A DNA stretch of 12,759 bases. Source: CANKHA01 sp035652315. GTDB lineage: Bacteria; Pseudomonadota; Alphaproteobacteria; Rhizobiales; Xanthobacteraceae. The notes under the pieces are model-generated. The model had not been told where the DNA came from. It did not search any database and saw only the letters and a list, made by a program, of their open reading frames with translations. The stretch spans positions 1 through 12,759 of the forward strand of contig DASREA010000005.1 in assembly GCA_035652315.1 (NCBI GenBank). The letters are read 5' to 3'. Every line of letters begins with the position of its first letter. The first letter of the stretch is position 1. A program made the translations under genes and the position numbers. Of the stretch, positions 6,104 to 12,759 are shown piece by piece.

Positions 6104-7182
6104 GCGAGCACGTCCTCGGCGATCGCCAGCGACGACGTCAGTCCCGGCGATTCGATTCCGAACAGTTGCACGAGACCGGGCAGACCATGCTGCGGCGGCC
6201 CATCGATGACAAAATCCTGTTGCGGCTCGCCCGGTCCCGACAGCTTCGGGCGGATGCCTGAATAAGCGGGCTGCAAACTGCCGTCCGGCAGCGCCGGCCA
6301 GTAGCTGCGGATGCGCGCATAGAAAGCCTGCGAGCGCGCCGGGTCGACATCGTAATTCTCGCGCTCCACCCATTCGACGTCGGGGCCAAAACGCATGCGC
6401 CCCGCCATGTCGAGCGTGATGTGAATGCCGATGCCGCCGTCCACCGGCACCGGATAGATCAGGCGCGTGAAGGCCGGGCGCCCGGCGAAGGAGAAATAGT
6501 TGCCCTTGCAGAGCACCAGGCGCGGCACCCGATCCGCCGGATAGCTTTCCGTATTTAGCGCCAGCGCCTGCGCACCGAGGCCGGCCGCGTTCACGACCGC
6601 ATCGACGTCAAGCCGGCCGGATTCCCGGCCGCCGTAGCGCATCCGCCATCGGCCGCCGCGACGCTGCAGATTTTCGACGCGGGTGTGAAAGGCGATCCTG
6701 CCGCCGCGGTCCTCGAGATCGCCGCGCAACGCCAGCATATAGGCATGCGCATCGACGATGCCTGTCTCCGGCGAGAGCAAGGCGCCGATGCAGGAAAGCG
6801 CCGGCTCCAGCGCGCGCGCCGCGCCGCCGTCCATCAATTCCAGCGACTCGCATTCGTTGCGCAAGCCTTGCGCGTGGATGGCTTCGACCTTCTTCAGTTC
6901 CGCCGCGTCGGTGGCCACGATCAGCTTTCCGCATTTGCGGTGCGGCACGCCATGCGAATGGCAATAGCCGTAGAGCAGCCGCCGCCCGCGCGTGCACAGC
7001 CGCGCCCGCAGCGATCCGGAAGGATAATACATGCCGGCGTGAATGACTTCGCTGTTGCGCGAGGAAATGCCGGTGCCGATGGCGCCGGCGGCCTCGGCAA
7101 CGATCACCTCATGGCCGCGCAGCGCCGCCGCACGCGCGGCCGCCAGCCCGATCACGCCGGCGCCGACGACGAGGATTTGCAT
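6088..7182 (-). CDS. FAD-dependent oxidoreductase, L-2-hydroxyglutarate oxidase-like (DAO family)
   Basis: A 364-aa protein with an N-terminal Rossmann dinucleotide-binding motif (VVGAGVIG, G7-x-G9-x-x-G12) ending in E30, which binds the FAD ribose. It then reads SSRNSEVIHAGMYY (41-53), the pattern seen in L-2-hydroxyglutarate dehydrogenases/oxidases (LhgO/L2HGDH). The C-terminal FAD-closing segment is GIESPGLTSSLAIAEDV. The mid-region VVNAAGLGAQAL is the usual second FAD-binding strand of the D-amino-acid-oxidase superfamily. The likely reaction is oxidation of a 2-hydroxy acid such as L-2-hydroxyglutarate to the 2-oxo acid; the exact substrate is not provable here, so no symbol is given. 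The ATG at 7180-7182 has only a poor ribosome-binding site. It is downstream of pckA on the same strand but separated by 163 bp containing a palindromic repeat, so co-transcription is doubtful. Confidence 0.87.
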   Translation of the reverse strand: MQILVVGAGVIGLAAARAAALRGHEVIVAEAAGAIGTGISSRNSEVIHAGMYYPSGSLRARLCTRGRRLLYGYCHSHGVPHRKCGKLIVATDAAELKKVEAIHAQGLRNECESLELMDGGAARALEPALSCIGALLSPETGIVDAHAYMLALRGDLEDRGGRIAFHTRVENLQRRGGRWRMRYGGRESGRLDVDAVVNAAGLGAQALALNTESYPADRVPRLVLCKGNYFSFAGRPAFTRLIYPVPVDGGIGIHITLDMAGRMRFGPDVEWVERENYDVDPARSQAFYARIRSYWPALPDGSLQPAYSGIRPKLSGPGEPQQDFVIDGPPQHGLPGLVQLFGIESPGLTSSLAIAEDVLAYLES

Positions 7183-7205
7183 GAAGCAACCCGAAAATTG
7201 GTGCC

Positions 7206-7324
7206 GTCACCCGCGGCTTGACCCGCGCATCCCGCTTAGGTTGGCACAGCCCTGCCCCAGGAATCGAGATGGCCGGACTTCACGCGCGAAGACGGTGCTT
7301 CGCACCTTTTGTCCGGCCATGACG
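7206..7324. repeat. Palindromic intergenic repeat, copy 3, with extended hairpin
   Basis: This copy shares long identical blocks with copy 1: CGCTTAGG preceded by GCATCYC (7227-7240), ATCGAGATGGCCGG (7263-7276) and CCGGCCATGACG (7313-7324). The left hairpin is CGCGG/CCGCG (7212-7216/7223-7227). The right hairpin has a perfect 10-bp stem ATGGCCGGAC/GTCCGGCCAT (7269-7278/7311-7320). Its 32-nt loop contains its own 6-bp stem GCGAAG/CTTCGC (7286-7291/7298-7303). Copy 1 has only a 5-nt loop at that place. The element ends 21 nt downstream of the pckA stop, so on the minus strand it could act as the pckA transcript end or a barrier to read-through into the oxidoreductase gene. Confidence 0.78.
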
Positions 7325-7345
7325 ATCACAATTCTCGAACGAACG

Positions 7346-8959
7346 CTATTCCGCCGCGAGCCGCACTTCCGGCGCGGCGGCACGCACGTCGGCATCGACG
7401 TGGCTCTCGAAGGCGGCGAAATTCTTCTGAAACATGCCGACGAGCTTGCGCGCGGTGTCCTCGAATTCGGCCTTGTTGGCCCACGTCTTCGATGGATGCA
7501 GAATATGCGGCTCCACGCCCGGCACCGAGGTCGGCACCTGGAAGCCGAAATAGGGATCGGTGCGGAACTCCGCCTTGTTCAAGCTGCCGTCGAGCGCGGC
7601 GGTCAGCAGCGTGCGCGTCACCTTGATCGGCATGCGGCGGCCGACGCCGTAAATGCCGCCGGTCCAGCCGGTGTTCACCAGCCAGCAGTCCACCTTGTAG
7701 GCCGCGATCATGTCGCGGAACAGATTGGCATAAACCGAGGGATGCCGCGGCAGGAACGGCGCGCCGAAGCAGGTGGAGAATTCCGGCTGCACGCCGACCA
7801 GGCCCTTCTCCGTTCCCGCCACCTTGGCGGTGTAGCCGGAGAGGAAGTGATACATCGCCTGCGCCGGCGTGAGCTTGGCGATCGGCGGCATCACGCCGAA
7901 GGCATCGGCGGCGAGCAGCACCACGTTCTTGGGCTGGCCGGCGCGGCCGGTGGGTGACGCATTGGGAATGAAATGCATCGGATAGGCGACGCGGGTGTTC
8001 TCGGTCTTCGATTCATCGTCGAAGTTGCAGACGCGCGTTTCCGGATCGTAGACGACGTTTTCCAGAACGCTGCCGAAACGCTGGGTCGTGGCGTAAATCT
8101 CCGGCTCGGCTTCCGCCGATAGCCGGATGCATTTGGCGTAGCAGCCGCCTTCGAAATTGAACACGCCCTGCGGTCCCCAGCCGTGCTCGTCGTCGCCGAG
8201 CAGCGTGCGGTTGGGATCGGCCGACAGCGTCGTCTTGCCGGTGCCGGAGAGGCCGAAGAACAGCGCCACATCGCCTTGCTTGCCGACGTTGGCCGAGCAG
8301 TGCATCGGCATCACGCCCTGCGGCGGCAGGTAGAAGTTCAACGTGGAGAACACCGACTTCTTCATTTCACCGGCGTAATAGGTGCCGCCGATGAGGATGA
8401 TCTTGCGCGTGAAGTCGAGGGCGATGATCGTTTCGCTGCGCACGCCGTGCTTTTTCGGATCGGCCTGAAAGGTCGGCAGGCAGAGAATGGTCAGTTCGGG
8501 AACGTAATGGGGAAGCTCGGAGCGGTCGGGCCGGACCAGCAGCGCGCGGATGAACAAGGAATGCCAGGCGAGCTCGGTATAGACGCGCGTCTTGATGCGG
8601 TATTTTGGATCGGCGCCGCCATAAAGATCCTGCGCAAAAAGCTGCTTGCCCTTGGCATGCTCGAGAAAATCCTCGTAGAGCCGGTCGAATTGCTCGGGCG
8701 TCAGCTTGCCGTTTTTCTCCCACCACACCGATTTCTCGGTGGTGGCGTCGCAGACGATGTATTTGTCCTTGGGGCTGCGGCCGGTATGGATGCCGGTTTC
8801 GGCGCAGAGCGGACCGCCGGCGGTGACCTCGGCTTCCTTGGCGGCAAGTGCGAATTCGTAAAGCCTCGGCTCAGTCAGATTCCAGTGCACCGCCTTTAGC
8901 CCGGTTAAACCGAACCTGTCGGCGCCGTAAGCGCCGTTCCTGAGACCTGATTCCTGCAC
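7346..8959 (-). CDS. pckA: Phosphoenolpyruvate carboxykinase (ATP)
   Basis: 537 aa from the GTG at 8957-8959, matching the usual length (E. coli 540). It converts oxaloacetate plus ATP to phosphoenolpyruvate, CO2 and ADP in the cytoplasm, the entry step of gluconeogenesis for cells growing on dicarboxylates and other C4 sources. Motifs, numbered from this start: substrate-binding TGRSPKDKY with R61; GTYYAGEMKKSVF with the metal-ligand lysine region near 200-201; HCSANVG with H220; P-loop GLSGTGKTTL (236-245); kinase-2 LLGDDEHGW with D256/D257; and R323 in ENTRVAYP. All catalytic residues appear present. A TTG at 8974 is in frame but overlaps the ribosome-binding site GGAGGT, so the GTG start (protein VQESGLRNGAYG) is preferred. 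Upstream are a candidate promoter and a terminator-like hairpin. The divergent chvI-chvG pair lies one gene away. Confidence 0.97.
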   Translation of the reverse strand: MQESGLRNGAYGADRFGLTGLKAVHWNLTEPRLYEFALAAKEAEVTAGGPLCAETGIHTGRSPKDKYIVCDATTEKSVWWEKNGKLTPEQFDRLYEDFLEHAKGKQLFAQDLYGGADPKYRIKTRVYTELAWHSLFIRALLVRPDRSELPHYVPELTILCLPTFQADPKKHGVRSETIIALDFTRKIILIGGTYYAGEMKKSVFSTLNFYLPPQGVMPMHCSANVGKQGDVALFFGLSGTGKTTLSADPNRTLLGDDEHGWGPQGVFNFEGGCYAKCIRLSAEAEPEIYATTQRFGSVLENVVYDPETRVCNFDDESKTENTRVAYPMHFIPNASPTGRAGQPKNVVLLAADAFGVMPPIAKLTPAQAMYHFLSGYTAKVAGTEKGLVGVQPEFSTCFGAPFLPRHPSVYANLFRDMIAAYKVDCWLVNTGWTGGIYGVGRRMPIKVTRTLLTAALDGSLNKAEFRTDPYFGFQVPTSVPGVEPHILHPSKTWANKAEFEDTARKLVGMFQKNFAAFESHVDADVRAAAPEVRLAAE

Positions 8960-8964
8960 GGAAC

Positions 8965-8970
8965 ACCTCC
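8965..8970 (-). promoter_or_regulatory. Ribosome-binding site of pckA
   Basis: A perfect GGAGGT on the minus strand, 5 nt before the GTG at 8959. It fixes the start at that GTG and rules out the in-frame TTG at 8974. Confidence 0.85.
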
Positions 8971-9020
8971 ACAAAACGCTTCCGCCCGAAGACCCGCTTC
9001 TTGAGCCAAAGCTCTTATCG

Positions 9021-9076
9021 AAAAAAAGCGAGGCCGCCGTCGTTGCTTTCAGGGAATTATATAAGCCGGCGGCCTC
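9021..9076 (-). terminator. Terminator-like hairpin plus T7 in the pckA leader
   Basis: On the minus strand GAGGCCGCCG (9076-9067) and CGGCGGCCTC (9039-9030) form a perfect 10-bp GC-rich stem with a 27-nt loop, followed by GC and then seven T (9027-9021). This is the layout of an intrinsic terminator, although the loop is long. It lies 117 nt past the stop of the upstream HugZ-like gene and about 60 nt before the pckA start. It sits downstream of the best promoter candidate (9086-9114), so it may be either the terminator of the upstream gene or an attenuator/5' stem-loop in the pckA leader. Confidence 0.5.
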
Positions 9077-9085
9077 CGCGCGACC

Positions 9086-9114
9086 CTATAGTCTAACAAC
9101 TATTTGGCTGCCAA
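9086..9114 (-). promoter_or_regulatory. Candidate sigma-70 promoter for pckA
   Basis: On the minus strand TTGGCA (9114-9109), a 17-nt spacer, then CTATAG (9091-9086). This fits the alphaproteobacterial housekeeping pattern (TTGAC-N17-CTATAT-like) well. The predicted start near 9079 would give a leader of about 120 nt whose first bases form the 9030-9076 hairpin. An alternative -10 TATAAT at 9061-9056 lies inside the hairpin loop but has no -35 partner. Confidence 0.45.
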
Positions 9115-9192
9115 GAGCATTCGGCGCGGCCCTGGCCTGACGGATATGCGTAGCGCGCCAGGCGGCGCATAAACCATAAGAGAAAATACCGA

Positions 9193-9933
9193 TCACGCTT
9201 GGCTTCTCGCTTGATCCGCCAAGTGTTTGAGCATTTGCCGCAGCACGGCAGGAGAATTGACGCGGTGCAAAAAAGGAAGCCGCAGCGCGCGGCGGCCGAG
9301 CTGCAAGTCCAGCCCTTCCGGGTCGCAGCCGACGCAACGCCAGGGGCCATCCTCCGCGCCAAGCAGCCGCGTCGCGTAGAGGCGGCAGGTCTCCGCATGC
9401 TCCTCATTCATATGCGTCACGATCTCAGGCTCCGCACTGGTCAGCGCCGAAGCATCGCTTACATCGGTGAGGACATCCGCGGCGCCGAGATCGACGATGC
9501 GGCCGAATCCGGCCACCAGATGCGCCGCTTTTGGCGTCACGGCGTAAAGGGCGAAGTCTGAAAAACCGGCAAACATCTCCGCTTCCGGCTGACGCGCGAG
9601 ATAACGGCGCCGCGGTGCCGGATCATCGGTCTTGGCCGCCGTACCCATGAGCATCACGCGGGCGCCTTGCAGCGGATCGCCCTCCTTGCGCTCGTCGAGC
9701 ATCAACGACACGCGGGCGTCGGCCAGAATATTCTTGGTATGGAGCGCCAATCGGGACAGCAGCAAGAGCGGCGCGCCGTTGTCCGCCGTGGCGACATTCA
9801 CCAGCGAACAATAAGGATCGCCCGAGCCCGGCATCAGTGTCGCCAGCGCGCCGCTACGGGCTTCGCGGATGATCTTTTTGGCTGCCTGCCCCGGCTCGAA
9901 TGCGGGGGTATTTCGCATCGGCTTCGCTGACAT
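9193..9933 (-). CDS. HugZ-like protein: split-barrel flavin/heme-binding fold plus DUF2470
   Basis: A 246-aa protein. Residues about 12-147 form a pyridoxamine-5'-phosphate-oxidase-like split beta-barrel (AKKIIREARSGALATL, PYCSLVNVATADNGAPLLLLSRLALHTKNI, VSLMLD, RVMLMGTA). Residues about 166-240 match DUF2470, with the hallmark IVTHMNEEHAETCRLYA. This two-domain layout is that of the HugZ/heme-utilisation and related FMN-binding families. Known members bind heme or flavin and take part in heme breakdown or redox chemistry, but many, including probably this one, are uncharacterised. The ATG at 9931-9933 has no strong ribosome-binding site; an ATG at codon 6 is an alternative. It diverges from chvI and lies upstream of pckA on the same strand, separated by 233 bp that contain the pckA promoter candidate. 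Confidence 0.87.
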   Translation of the reverse strand: MSAKPMRNTPAFEPGQAAKKIIREARSGALATLMPGSGDPYCSLVNVATADNGAPLLLLSRLALHTKNILADARVSLMLDERKEGDPLQGARVMLMGTAAKTDDPAPRRRYLARQPEAEMFAGFSDFALYAVTPKAAHLVAGFGRIVDLGAADVLTDVSDASALTSAEPEIVTHMNEEHAETCRLYATRLLGAEDGPWRCVGCDPEGLDLQLGRRALRLPFLHRVNSPAVLRQMLKHLADQARSQA

Positions 9934-10101
9934 TGGTTAATGGGCGAAAAAGCTTATCTCTTTACCGGTAGCATTGGCGCGGCGGCAGACCTATCTTTGG
10001 AACTACTTTTCGAATCATGGGTTTGACCCGGATATGTCACATTTCGGCCCAGCTTTGCGGGCTTCAAGGCCGAGGGGCACTCCGTCACGAAAGACAGGCA
10101 A
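9934..10101. promoter_or_regulatory. Divergent promoter region between HugZ-like gene and chvI
   Basis: This 168-bp AT-richer gap must hold the start signals of both genes. A TTGACC at 10023-10028 resembles a -35 box for chvI, but no -10 stands at 16-18 nt. Two GTCAC-containing stretches on the plus strand (10036-10044 and 10084-10092) might be regulator half-sites but are unproven. The chvI ribosome-binding site is weak (AGG in ACAGGCAA). Confidence 0.35.
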
Positions 10102-10800
10102 ATGCCGACCATCGCTCTCGTCGACGACGACCGTAATATTTTGACCTCGGTCTCGATTGCCCTCGAAGCCGAGGGCTATCGTATCATGACCTACACCGAC
10201 GGCGCCTCGGCGCTCGACGGATTCAAGACATCGCCGCCCGACCTTGCCATTCTCGACATCAAGATGCCGCGGATGGATGGCATGGAGATGCTGCGGCGGT
10301 TGCGGCAGAAGTCCGACATGCCGGTGATTTTCCTCACCTCAAAGGACGAGGAGATCGATGAGTTGTTCGGCTTGAAGATGGGCGCCGACGACTTCATCCG
10401 CAAACCTTTCTCGCAAAGACTGTTGGTGGAGCGGGTGAAGGCGGTGCTGCGCCGCGGCTCGCCGAAGGAAGGCGCCGCCCCGAAGGAAATCGACACCAAA
10501 GTTCTCGAGCGCGGCCAATTGCGCATGGATCCCGAGCGCCACACCTGCACGTGGAAGAACGACCCGGTGACTCTCACGGTGACCGAATTTCTCATCCTGC
10601 AAGCGCTGGCCACGCGGCCCGGCGTGGTCAAGAGCCGCAATGCATTGATGGATGCCGCTTACGACGATCAGGTTTATGTCGATGACCGCACCATCGACAG
10701 CCACATCAAGCGGTTGCGCAAGAAGTTCAAGGCGGTGGACACCGACTTCGACATGATCGAAACGCTTTACGGCGTCGGCTACCGTTTCAAGGAAACTTGA
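10102..10800 (+). CDS. chvI: ChvI response regulator (OmpR/PhoB family)
   Basis: 232 aa. The receiver domain (about 2-118) has the acidic pocket DDD (8-10), phospho-acceptor D52 in LAILDIKMPRMDG, T79 and K101 in the KPF motif. A winged-helix DNA-binding domain follows (about 133-230) with recognition helix DRTIDSHIKRLRKKFK and the C-terminal hairpin YGVGYRF. The MPTIALVDDDRNILTSVSIALEAEGY opening and the D-x-QVYVDDRTIDSH segment are characteristic of ChvI. It partners ChvG; in rhizobia and agrobacteria this pair is known to control acid and host-associated responses, envelope and exopolysaccharide genes. chvG follows on the same strand after 164 nt that contain competing hairpins. The start is the ATG at 10102, where homology begins. 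Confidence 0.95.
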   Translation: MPTIALVDDDRNILTSVSIALEAEGYRIMTYTDGASALDGFKTSPPDLAILDIKMPRMDGMEMLRRLRQKSDMPVIFLTSKDEEIDELFGLKMGADDFIRKPFSQRLLVERVKAVLRRGSPKEGAAPKEIDTKVLERGQLRMDPERHTCTWKNDPVTLTVTEFLILQALATRPGVVKSRNALMDAAYDDQVYVDDRTIDSHIKRLRKKFKAVDTDFDMIETLYGVGYRFKET

Positions 10801-10809
10801 ACCGTCACC

Positions 10810-10848
10810 GCAAGCCGGATTTCCCGGCTTGCGCCGAGGGCAAGCCGG
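10810..10848 (+). promoter_or_regulatory. Three-arm mutually exclusive hairpin between chvI and chvG
   Basis: Arm A GCAAGCCGG (10810-10818), arm B CCGGCTTGC (10824-10832) and arm A' GCAAGCCGG (10840-10848). B is the perfect complement of both A and A', so A:B (5-nt loop; extends to 10 bp with 10809/10833) and B:A' (7-nt loop) cannot form together. It begins 8 nt after the chvI stop codon and ends 116 nt before the chvG start. No T-run follows, so it is not a plain intrinsic terminator. It may set the chvI/chvG transcript ratio, protect an mRNA end, or be a degenerate palindromic repeat. Confidence 0.5.
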
Positions 10849-10964
10849 TCCCGGCGAAACCCGGCATCGGGCGGTCCCGCGCCCTGACCTGACGGCGTCG
10901 GCCGAATTGCGGTAAAGTGCCGCCGAGCCAAAACACCGGCATCGCAACGGGTAGATTTAGATCG

Positions 10965-12759
10965 GTGCTCGATCGGACGAGCCATATCGCTGAAGACGAA
11001 CACGAGGCGCGAGGCCCCGATGTCGCGGCGCCGCGCCCGCCGCAGCGCGGTCTCACCCGGCTCACCGCGCTGCTCCGCCAAGCCTGGCAATTTTTTCTGG
11101 TACTGAGCTTCTCCAGCCTGACGCGCCGGATCGTCTCGCTGAACGTCATCGGACTCTTGGCCCTCGTTGTCGGCATTCTTTATCTGTCGCATTTTCGCGC
11201 GGGGCTGATCGAGGCGCGCATTCAAAGTTTGCAGGTGCAGGGTGAGATCATGGCCGGGGCGATCGCTGCATCGGCCACCGCCGACACCGACTCCATCCAG
11301 ATCGATCCAGAAAAACTGCTCCAACTACATCCCGGCGAAAGTTACGGCCCGACCGACGAGGGGCTTTCCGCGCTGGAATTTCCAATCAATCCGGAGCGCG
11401 TGGGACCGCTGCTGCGGCGTCTGGTGTCGCCGACGAAAACACGGGCCCGCATCTACGACCGTGAGGGCATCCTGATCCTCGACAGCCGCAATCTCGACCG
11501 TCGCGGCGACGTTTTCCGCTTCGATCTGCCGCCGCCGGACGCCAAGCAACCCAACTTCTTTCGCCGCACCTACGACGCCGTGCGCAACTGGTTCGGACGC
11601 GGCGATCTTCCGCTCTATCGCGAGCTCGGACCCGAGAACGGCGTCGGCTACGAAGAGGTCGCGCTCGCGCTCACCGGCCAGCCGGCCAGCATGGTGCGCG
11701 TCAACGAGCGCGGCGAAGTCATCGTCTCCGTGGCGGTGCCGGTGCAGCGTTTTCACGCCGTGCGCGGTGCGCTGATGCTGTCCACCCAGGGCGCCGACAT
11801 CGACAACATGGTCACCGCCGAACGCCTGCAAATCGTCAAGGTTTTCCTCATTCTTCTTGGCGTCATGGTGGTGCTCTCCAACGTGCTCGCCGCCACCATC
11901 GCCGGCCCCGTGCGCCGTCTCGCCGAGGCGGCGGAACGGGTGCGCCGCCGCATCCGGACGCGCGTGGAAATCCCCGACTTCACCAATCGGCGCGACGAGA
12001 TCGGCCACCTCTCCGGCGCGCTACGCGACATGACCTCGGCGCTCTATCGGCGCATCGAGGCCATCGAGAGCTTTGCCGCGGATGTCTCCCACGAGTTGAA
12101 AAATCCGCTCACTTCGCTGCGTTCCGCGGTGGAGACCCTGCCGCTGGCCAAGACCGATCAGAGCCGCGCCCGCCTGCTTGAGGTCATTCAACATGACGTG
12201 CGGCGGCTCGATCGGCTGATTTCGGATATTTCGGATGCCAGCCGGCTCGATGCGGAGCTGCAGCGGCAGGAATCCGAGCCGGTCGATGTCACGCAGTTGT
12301 TGAAGACCCTGATTGCCGTCGCCAACCAGACGCGGCAGGACGACGTGAAAGTGACCCTCGCCTTCGAGAATGGCGGATCCTCGGCCTTCATGGTGCCGGG
12401 TCACGATCTGCGGCTGAGCCAGGTGATCGGCAATCTGATCGACAATGCCCGCTCATTCTCGCCTGCGGGCGGCAGCGTGCGCGTGACCTGCCGCCGCCTG
12501 AAAAACGAAGTCGAAATCACGGTGGACGACGACGGCCCCGGCGTGCGCCCCGGCGCGCAGGAAAAAATTTTCGAACGCTTTTACACCGACCGTCCGCACC
12601 AGGGCTTTGGGCAGAATTCCGGACTGGGGCTTTCCATCTGCAAACAGATCGTCGAGGCCCATGGCGGCCGCATCTGGGTGGAAAACCGTCAAGGTCCCGC
12701 GCGCAGCGGAGACGGAGGGGCAATTCTCGGCGCCCGCTTCATCGTCCGTCTGCCGGCGA
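10965..12759 (+). CDS. chvG: ChvG sensor histidine kinase (3' end cut by window edge)
   Basis: 598 codons are present before the edge; the sequence ends in ARFIVRLPA, so only a few residues and the stop are likely missing. Order: cytoplasmic N-terminus (1-55), membrane helix 1 (about 56-76), a periplasmic sensor of about 210 aa, membrane helix 2 (about 289-313), HAMP linker (to about 365), then the kinase core. The H-box FAADVSHELKNPLTSLRS carries phospho-acceptor H376. The N-box is LIDNARS (N494), G1 is DDDGPG (521-526) and G2 is SGLGLSIC (from about 552). It autophosphorylates and passes phosphate to ChvI. In Sinorhizobium and Agrobacterium the periplasmic repressor ExoR inhibits ChvG; no exoR is in this window. 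The GTG at 10965 (VLDRTSH...) is the likeliest start; another in-frame GTG at 10917 is possible. Neither has a strong ribosome-binding site. Confidence 0.93.
   Translation, partial: MLDRTSHIAEDEHEARGPDVAAPRPPQRGLTRLTALLRQAWQFFLVLSFSSLTRRIVSLNVIGLLALVVGILYLSHFRAGLIEARIQSLQVQGEIMAGAIAASATADTDSIQIDPEKLLQLHPGESYGPTDEGLSALEFPINPERVGPLLRRLVSPTKTRARIYDREGILILDSRNLDRRGDVFRFDLPPPDAKQPNFFRRTYDAVRNWFGRGDLPLYRELGPENGVGYEEVALALTGQPASMVRVNERGEVIVSVAVPVQRFHAVRGALMLSTQGADIDNMVTAERLQIVKVFLILLGVMVVLSNVLAATIAGPVRRLAEAAERVRRRIRTRVEIPDFTNRRDEIGHLSGALRDMTSALYRRIEAIESFAADVSHELKNPLTSLRSAVETLPLAKTDQSRARLLEVIQHDVRRLDRLISDISDASRLDAELQRQESEPVDVTQLLKTLIAVANQTRQDDVKVTLAFENGGSSAFMVPGHDLRLSQVIGNLIDNARSFSPAGGSVRVTCRRLKNEVEITVDDDGPGVRPGAQEKIFERFYTDRPHQGFGQNSGLGLSICKQIVEAHGGRIWVENRQGPARSGDGGAILGARFIVRLPA

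Noticed and set aside
5267..6373. 368-codon minus-strand open frame antisense to the DUF2865-type gene
   Set aside because: Arg/Gly-rich shadow translation that crosses the oxidoreductase gene; the plus-strand gene has a signal peptide and conserved cysteines.
7043..7957. Plus-strand open frame running over the oxidoreductase start, repeat copy 3 and the pckA end
   Set aside because: It passes through an intergenic palindrome and two real genes on the other strand; no protein-like features.
8972..8974. TTG as start of pckA
   Set aside because: It overlaps the GGAGGT ribosome-binding site; the GTG at 8957-8959 has ideal spacing and gives the usual N-terminus.
9056..9061. Perfect TATAAT on the minus strand as the pckA -10 box
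   Set aside because: No -35-like hexamer at 16-18 nt upstream (the position falls in the GC-rich stem); CTATAG with TTGGCA is better supported.
11325..12008. Minus-strand open frame antisense to chvG
   Set aside because: chvG on the plus strand has all the histidine-kinase boxes; the antisense translation matches no recognisable family.
1..12759. CRISPR arrays, tRNA or rRNA genes, insertion sequences, phage or defence genes
   Set aside because: No regularly spaced repeats, cloverleaf-like sequences, transposase or integrase motifs, or defence-type domains were seen on either strand.

Overview
The window is GC-rich chromosomal DNA from an alphaproteobacterium. It most likely belongs to the Hyphomicrobiales (Rhizobiales), near the Bradyrhizobium/Rhodopseudomonas/Xanthobacteraceae side. 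Three things point there: the ChvI-ChvG two-component pair close to ATP-type pckA, a secreted DUF2865-type protein, and palindromic intergenic repeats of the 'GTCATGCCCGGC...GCCGGGCAT' style. The taxonomic placement is an inference from gene content, not a measurement.

Layout. 1-308 (-): N-terminus of an HrpB-type DEAH helicase, cut by the window edge. 316-402: palindromic repeat. 524-1561 (+): membrane acyltransferase of the acyltransferase-3 family. 1643-4651 (+): complete DNA polymerase I with all three domains. 4661-4761: a second palindromic repeat, in the polA/Rid convergent gap. 4822-5226 (-): RidA-family protein lacking the canonical arginine. 5357-6103 (+): secreted six-cysteine DUF2865-type protein. 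6088-7182 (-): FAD-dependent oxidoreductase like L-2-hydroxyglutarate oxidase, converging on the previous gene with a 16-nt overlap. 7206-7324: third palindromic repeat. 7346-8959 (-): pckA. 9193-9933 (-): HugZ-like split-barrel/DUF2470 protein. 10102-10800 (+): response regulator chvI. 10965 to the window end (+): sensor kinase chvG, missing only its last residues and stop.

How the genes relate. Most are core-metabolism or housekeeping genes in short, separate transcription units. The functional block is on the right. ChvG (membrane sensor) phosphorylates ChvI (OmpR/PhoB-type regulator), and pckA (first committed step of gluconeogenesis) lies two genes away on the opposite strand. This neighbourhood is recurrent in rhizobia and agrobacteria.

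I see no mobile element, CRISPR array, tRNA, rRNA, phage gene or defence cassette, and no wholly new system. The most interesting unexplained signals are non-coding: (i) a three-arm, mutually exclusive hairpin arrangement between chvI and chvG; (ii) a 10-bp hairpin plus T7 run between a good candidate promoter and pckA; (iii) the palindromic repeats, two of which share long identical blocks. No gene-free stretch exceeds 300 bases.
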